From: Carallia brachiata
Taxonomy: Eukaryota; Streptophyta; Magnoliopsida; Malpighiales; Rhizophoraceae
Direction: 5' to 3'
DNA: 64,000 bases
Assembly: GCA_021464245.1 (NCBI GenBank)
Contig: JADCRB010000029.1
Location: forward strand, 1,965,229-2,029,228
In this document: positions 58,769 to 64,000 of the stretch, piece by piece
Numbering within the stretch: the stretch's first letter is position 1
Layout: every line of letters begins with the position of its first letter
Notes under the pieces: generated by a model
What the model was told of the DNA's origin: nothing
What the model saw: only the letters and a program-made list of their open reading frames with translations
Database searches by the model: none
Program-made: the position numbers and the translations under genes

Positions 58769-61700
58769 TCATGTAAATACTGGCAAACCATAATTGTGGA
58801 ATGATCTAATTTGTCCATCCCACCCAGCAGTCACAATGACAAGGCCCCAGGTATGAGAAGTAGCTGTCCTTTGACATGAAGCTTTCAAAAACTTGAACTC
58901 ATATTTATGTACCGCTGATGAAGTGGCAGGGACTTGCGGTTGGAAGCTTTTCTTCTGGCCAAGTTGCAGAACCCTTGGGAAAAGACTCCAAAATATATTC
59001 TTGACTCAGAGAGAAAGAAGCAGGTGAATGAAATGGAAGGACTTGCGTTGAATAATCATTAGAGGCACGAGATCCCCACCGCGTGTCTGTATTTACATAC
59101 TTCAAACCCCACCAAGGCACTGCAATGGATGCTTCGGTGGAGAATCGCTCGTAAGACTTTGTGGACTTTGGATGCTGTGGAGCAGGCAATTCCTGACTGA
59201 TGCAATTCCATAAGTAGACATTGGAATCCTCACAAGCTGAGACAATATGCTTTCCATCTGAAGTAAAATATGCCGATGTCTGGTTTGCTGCACTTTTTAC
59301 GCCTAAGAGGAGAAAATAATATCTATTTTACTTGTGTACAAACAAGGGAAAGAAAGAATAAAGGAAAAGTAATTTACATTGGTACAAAGCTAACGTCTTG
59401 ACTAAAATAAAATTTCACAAGTAAATTAGGCAAACCCTTGGAACGCAGTAGCATAAGTATCACTGTTACTCTTGCTGTTAAGGGTTTTTGTTTCGAGCGA
59501 AAAAAGAATATCATAAAATGAAATTCGGAAAAGAGAAAGTAATAAACACATACCCTTGTATTTGCCAATTATGTCGCGTCCTTGTAGAATTATAACTTGT
59601 GAATCGGCACAAGTAACCATTACTTTAGCCGAGTCTTCTGGGCAATACTAGAATGAAAATATGTAATCAGAAAAAATAGCCAATACATATATGGAGTCCA
59701 TTAGCAAATATTATATTGGCAAGTAAGAAAATAACCACCTGAAATCCAGTTATCTTTCTGCAAGAGGACTTTTTTTTACTGTGTAAGCTTAGCTCCGCAT
59801 CCAGTTGCAGGTGGCTCTCTGAAGCAATAATAAAAAAATGCGGGTTAGTCTATCATTTTCCTTGTTAACAAAAATTATACTGTACACCATCTAAAATTAA
59901 ACAGTTTGATTCTTTGTCGTCAAACCCCTGCCTGCCCAAATAACTTCAGTTCTCTTTCCTATAAGACAGAATCTTATACACTGTAATGTTTTTCTGAAGA
60001 CATCAACAACCATAAAATTCCTTAAAACTAGTTACACTCTCAAACAAGAGAACTGTTTGTAAACCATCAAAAAATGAACACTATTCAGCAAGACTACCAG
60101 AAACCACACATCAAAGCTCAAACAACATCAAATACACCGAAAAGAACTAAAACCAGCTAATGTTGATACTCAGGAAACCTCACCTACTAGGTTAAAAGGG
60201 TATTATATTGCTCAAAACAACTACGAATAAAAAGAAAAAAGTAAAATATTCCAATTTTTCAAGGCTTGAATATGTTGTAGGTTTCAGTAATCCAATTGTG
60301 CATACCTGACATATTATAAAAGCGACAATTGCCTGACATGGATCCAATAATGCCTTCCTGTATGGAAAGAGAGGTAATTTTCCATCAAGACTACTAAAAC
60401 TGGCAGCATACATCCTTGCTAATTTCTTTAACTTAAAAAGAAAAAAAAAAAGTACATGACCAAACCTGCCCATCTGGACGATAACACACTGCAGTTACTA
60501 TGTCTTTTACATCAGTCCAATCAATGACTTGGCAATTGGGAACTGCCCAAACACGCACTTTCCCATCTAGTGAGCCACTCATAAAGTAATTATCATCCAC
60601 AGGATTAAAGTGGACAGATGTAACTGCATCACATAACAACAACAGCAAAGGGGAAAAGTGTCACAGAGAGGTGATTATAATAAATGACTTCAGTAACATG
60701 CTTAAATATACCAACACCATGGCCAAAAACTGAACTAAGAAGATCTATGTTGAAAGGAAATGTATAATTGGCCAAAAGCACTCACCAAAATTGCTATGCG
60801 AAAAGATTCTGAGACAATGCTCAGATCCCACTTGCCATAGACGTACAGTTTTATCCACTGAAGCTGACAACAGATGCTGCAACAATAACACAGATTGTGG
60901 CACTTTAAGTAACTGAAGTATGAATCTCTTTCTTTATTGCAGGGGTTCCTGATTAAAAAAGAAAATCCTAGTAAACAACTTACATGATTTTTTGACCAGG
61001 ATATATCCAAAATTTCTCCACTATGTCCCTGGAACTCATGCAAAGGTTTCTCCAATATCCGGAAAACCTTTGGAGGAAATATGACACAAGCAGAATCTGA
61101 TGTTTTCCTCATGCTTCTCAGTTTACCAGGTTTCTCTCTATCAAAAAACAGTGGCTTCAATTCGGATAGATGATTAACAGTGAAGTAAATGCACGATGGA
61201 TCAATTTCTGGAAGGTCAAGCTCATTTGATCTTTCATCTTCCAGGACTTGCCACACTCGCAGAAATCCATCTTCACCCGCACTTGCAAGGTACTGTCCAT
61301 CAGGGCTGAATTTCATTGTCAAAATTGAACCCTCATGAGCCTGGATTTCTTGTCCCTTATAAAGAGCTGAAAGTTCTTTTGTTCGCTTTCCATGTTGGCG
61401 AACTTTAACTCTCTGCACCCTATAAGCATCGTGGTCATCATTCCTCAATTTCTCAGCTTCCCTTTGGCCATCCACAGAACAGGTTATGGAACGTAATCTG
61501 CCCAACCACCCTTTCTTACTTACTTTTGGGTTAGCCACAGAATTGTTTGGGATGACAGTTTCTGTCTGCACAAGTTGTTCAAATGTGGAAGGAATCTTAG
61601 AAGTGTCCCGGTACTGTTCAGCAGTCATTGACTGTTCCAAGTCTGCTTCACGACCTTCACTCATTTTTCCATCATTGCCCATTTCATCAACATCACACGC

Positions 61701-62119
61701 CAATCCTCCACCATGATTGCAGCCCTACCTATGAATTTCGCCCTTGAATCTAACTCATGGATAGACCCACATGATCTATGGGACTGACTTGAACAGAACT
61801 CATCTTCAAAACCTGTCTTTCTCAACACAGCCCCACTGCTTTGTCTAATTCTATCTATCTCACACCCTAGACTATGCGATTCTACTGAGTTTCCGTTTGC
61901 ATTCTGGTCTAAATGCACTCCCATCCACCTCAAGAACTTGAGCCGTCGCTCCTTAACACTTCTCGGGCTGCCGATCCACATCTCATAATGGGGACTAGCA
62001 GCAGTTGAATTATCAACACTAGAATGGGAGTCAACTGCCTCAGGAACATCTGAGAGTGCATCAGAGATGTCATCTCGGGCGTCAAAAAACAGACTTTCTT
62101 CCTCACTTAAGCTACCCAT
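58769..62119 (-). CDS. WD40-repeat protein, plant WDR44-like family
   Basis: Beta-propeller scaffold protein of unknown biochemical role. Seven coding exons: 62119-60984, 60876-60786, 60623-60466, 60357-60306, 59818-59739, 59647-59554 and 59302-58769, about 714 residues. The N-terminus [20 protein letters not shown] is acidic and leads to [22 protein letters not shown] units include [20 protein letters not shown]...[25 protein letters not shown] joined to [34 protein letters not shown], and late ones [19 protein letters not shown] and [14 protein letters not shown]. The C-terminus ends NYGLPVFT. Two frame corrections are needed: a missing base at about 61711 (GG run) and an extra A in the run at 58948-58951. 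They cancel in total length. Arabidopsis At5g53500 is the syntenic match from memory. Confidence 0.9.
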
Positions 62120-62900
62120 TATTTTTTTTGAATTCAACCCATAGGAATCCTCAACCCAGCTTTACAAACGCAATGCAATGTCCAGAATTCCCTCAATAAA
62201 AGCAGTCCTAAAGAGCCTTACAAAGGAGGAAAGAAAAAAAAAAAAAAAAAGAAGAACAAGAAAAAGCACAGAATCCAAGGTAAGTCTAGCAGCAACAGCT
62301 ACTAAATCAAACAGAAATGAAAAATATATATGAACAACAATGATAACAAAAACCAAGAAATCCAACATGGATCCCAACCCATACCCATTGAACCTGCCCC
62401 ACTATCCCATACAAATCCCACAAAAGATACACTTAAAAACATCCAAATCTAAACTCAAATATTATAAAACACCTTCACCATTTCTTACCAAAAAAAAAAA
62501 AAAACCAAAGAAAAACGCATTTGAACCCCGAAATTTTGCAACCAAAAAGGGGATGAAAACGAGGGCAGCACACAGGAAAAATAAAATAAAAAAACCCCAT
62601 AAACGGTAGGCGAAGATCATATGATTGCATTGAAAGAAATGAATCAAAAACGTCAGTAAAAAACCGCATAATATACCTTTGAAACAAGAAATAAAAAATA
62701 AAGAAGAAGAAGCAGACAATTTGCTTACATGGGTTTTATATTTCGGAGATTTCTTCGTGACCGAAAGCATTGGATCGAAGAAGATGAATCGATACTATCA
62801 AAGTTTGCGCCCCTTTGCGTTTCACTCTCTCTCTCTCTCTCTCTCTTTCTGTGAAGCAGAGACGCAGGCAAGGCAACGCTCGAACCAGAACCAGATATAA
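62120..62900 (-). other. Probable 5' leader and leader intron of the WD40 gene
   Basis: Upstream of the ATG lie A-rich DNA and, at about 62822-62847, a (CT)n tract of the kind common in plant 5' leaders. The frames on both strands here are low complexity (Lys-rich or Phe-rich). A leader intron between about 62160 and 62700 is plausible but not shown. Confidence 0.3.
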
Positions 62901-63086
62901 TAAATATAAATAAATAAATGAATAATATAATACAATTTAATTAATTAATTAATTATAATAGAAAATTGACCCGAAGGGTAAAACAGAGAAAGGAATAATT
63001 TCTCCCTCGGAATTCGTGGAAAGTGGACGGATGGACCGAGAACCGAGATTTCCAGAATCCACAGTCGTGTGGTGTGGTGCCGGCTC

Positions 63087-63090
<4 letters not shown>

Positions 63091-63124
<34 letters not shown>
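63091..63124 (+). repeat. (CT)n microsatellite
   Basis: An uninterrupted ctctctctctctctctctct run of about 17 dinucleotides, in the upstream flank of the WD40 gene. Confidence 0.95.
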
Positions 63125-63125
<1 letters not shown>

Positions 63126-64000
63126 GTTAACTATTGTTATGATTTTATTAACAAGTTTAGGTCTAATTAATTACACAAGATCAATATATTAACATTCTTA
63201 TAAATGGACGCCTGATCTTATTCCAATGGAAAAAGAAAAAAAATGAGAGGAAAATGAAAATTTTTTTTATTAATTTAAATAATTATTTTTTATTTTTTTC
63301 TCAAAAATTATATATATATTTTAAAATTTTAATTATTATTTTTTATTAAAATAATATTATCATTATTGTATTATTTTTTATTTTTTTATTTACTTTCTTT
63401 ATATCTAATCACACTCACACAGTTATAGTTATGACGAGAGAGACTGATAATTTATGTTGAGTAAAATAAAATTTACTTATAAAGCCCAATATACTTTAAC
63501 AGTGTATTTGTTGTGCTGTAAAAATGGTGGTAAAGAAAAAAATTTTAATGATTATTTTTCACTTTTTTAACATAATTATTTATATTAATTTAAATAATTT
63601 ATTTTTTTATCACTTTCTCTCTTATACATTATTATTTATTTTTTCTTCCTCTATAATTTTTATCTCACAACTTTCTCTACTTATCTAAATAACTTAATTT
63701 TTTTTATTACTTTTCTTCTTATTTCTTGTCTCTCAATCCAAACATCCTATAAAATGCCGCTAGCGCAGTCATCCACGGAGTCTACTTTCTGCTGTTATAA
63801 AAAAATTATTAAAAAAATAAATAAATGAAGATTGGGTCCGAAAATGGCGTAGGAATTACAGTAGGTGATTTGGTGTGATACTAATCAATAATAACTGATT
63901 CCCGTCTTAGTAACGTGTTAAATTATTCGAGAGAAGAGTAAAGGAGAGAAAAAGAGAGAAACAAATAAGCAGCCGTTTGATTAACAGTTTAAAATTAGGA
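63125..64000. other. Intergenic AT-rich region
   Basis: No gene is supported. The section at about 63540-63720 is T/C-rich and looks like the reverse complement of the 96-bp repeat family at 15194-15470. Confidence 0.4.

Noticed and set aside
62340..62770. Lys-rich and Phe-rich frames on both strands
   Set aside because: Compositional products of A-rich DNA in the WD40 leader region.
1..64000. CRISPR arrays, operons, origins, phage or viral genes
   Set aside because: The direct repeats seen are two- or three-copy tandem duplications without spacers, and gene structure is that of a plant nucleus; no viral protein motifs were recognised.

Overview
The window is nuclear DNA from a flowering plant, almost certainly a eudicot. 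The genes have many short GT-AG introns, intergenic DNA is very AT-rich, and the proteins belong to plant families (YSL metal-nicotianamine transporter, PLS-DYW pentatricopeptide protein, plant cytochrome b5 ending TKKE). Nothing points to a prokaryote, organelle or virus: there are no operons, CRISPR arrays or tRNA/rRNA genes that I can recognise. I cannot name the species.

Layout. 1-4390 (-): decayed, intron-containing gene of a transposon-type Ulp1/SENP-like C48 cysteine peptidase, cut by the window edge. 6010-9436 (+): Rab GTPase-activating protein with a TBC domain. 9923-12830: a ~1.4 kb non-coding segment present twice in tandem. 13144-14666 (-): tail-anchored cytochrome b5. 15190-20150: AT-rich repeats, a 194-bp hairpin, a MITE-like palindrome and a complete non-autonomous Mutator-like element (17779-18899) with a perfect 9-bp target-site duplication. 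20635-23759 (-): YSL3-type transporter, 7 exons. 23760-34246: gene-poor, with fold-back elements, a 500-bp CT-rich tract and a weak RNase H-like relic. 34247-37490 (+): Msp1/ATAD1-type AAA ATPase, 5 exons. 39813-44899 (+): retromer subunit VPS26, 11 coding exons, the first being only the ATG. 45800-47010 (-): relic of a MULE transposase C-terminus. 50717-50992 (+): small uncharacterised protein. 53341-55782 (-): intronless PPR-DYW RNA-editing factor like Arabidopsis At1g25360/OTP90. 58769-62119 (-): WD40 protein of the WDR44-like plant family, 7 coding exons.

The genes do not form a pathway, but their order (TBC, CB5, YSL3, AAA, VPS26, WD40) matches, as I remember it, Arabidopsis At5g53570-At5g53500 read downwards (TBC 53570, CB5-E 53560, YSL3 53550, AAA 53540, VPS26A 53530, WD40 53500). 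This looks like an ancient conserved block into which repeats, the PPR gene and transposons have inserted. Two of the genes (TBC, VPS26) act in endomembrane trafficking, and two others (cytochrome b5, Msp1) concern tail-anchored or organelle outer-membrane proteins.

Three conserved genes (TBC, YSL3, WD40) each need two single-base frame corrections, mostly at short homopolymers, while four neighbours read cleanly. Residual consensus errors are the simplest explanation, though real lesions are not excluded. I did not find a convincing new biological system. The most interesting structures are the Mutator-like element with internally doubled arms, the Ulp1 transposon relic, and the hairpin built of 21-nt units.
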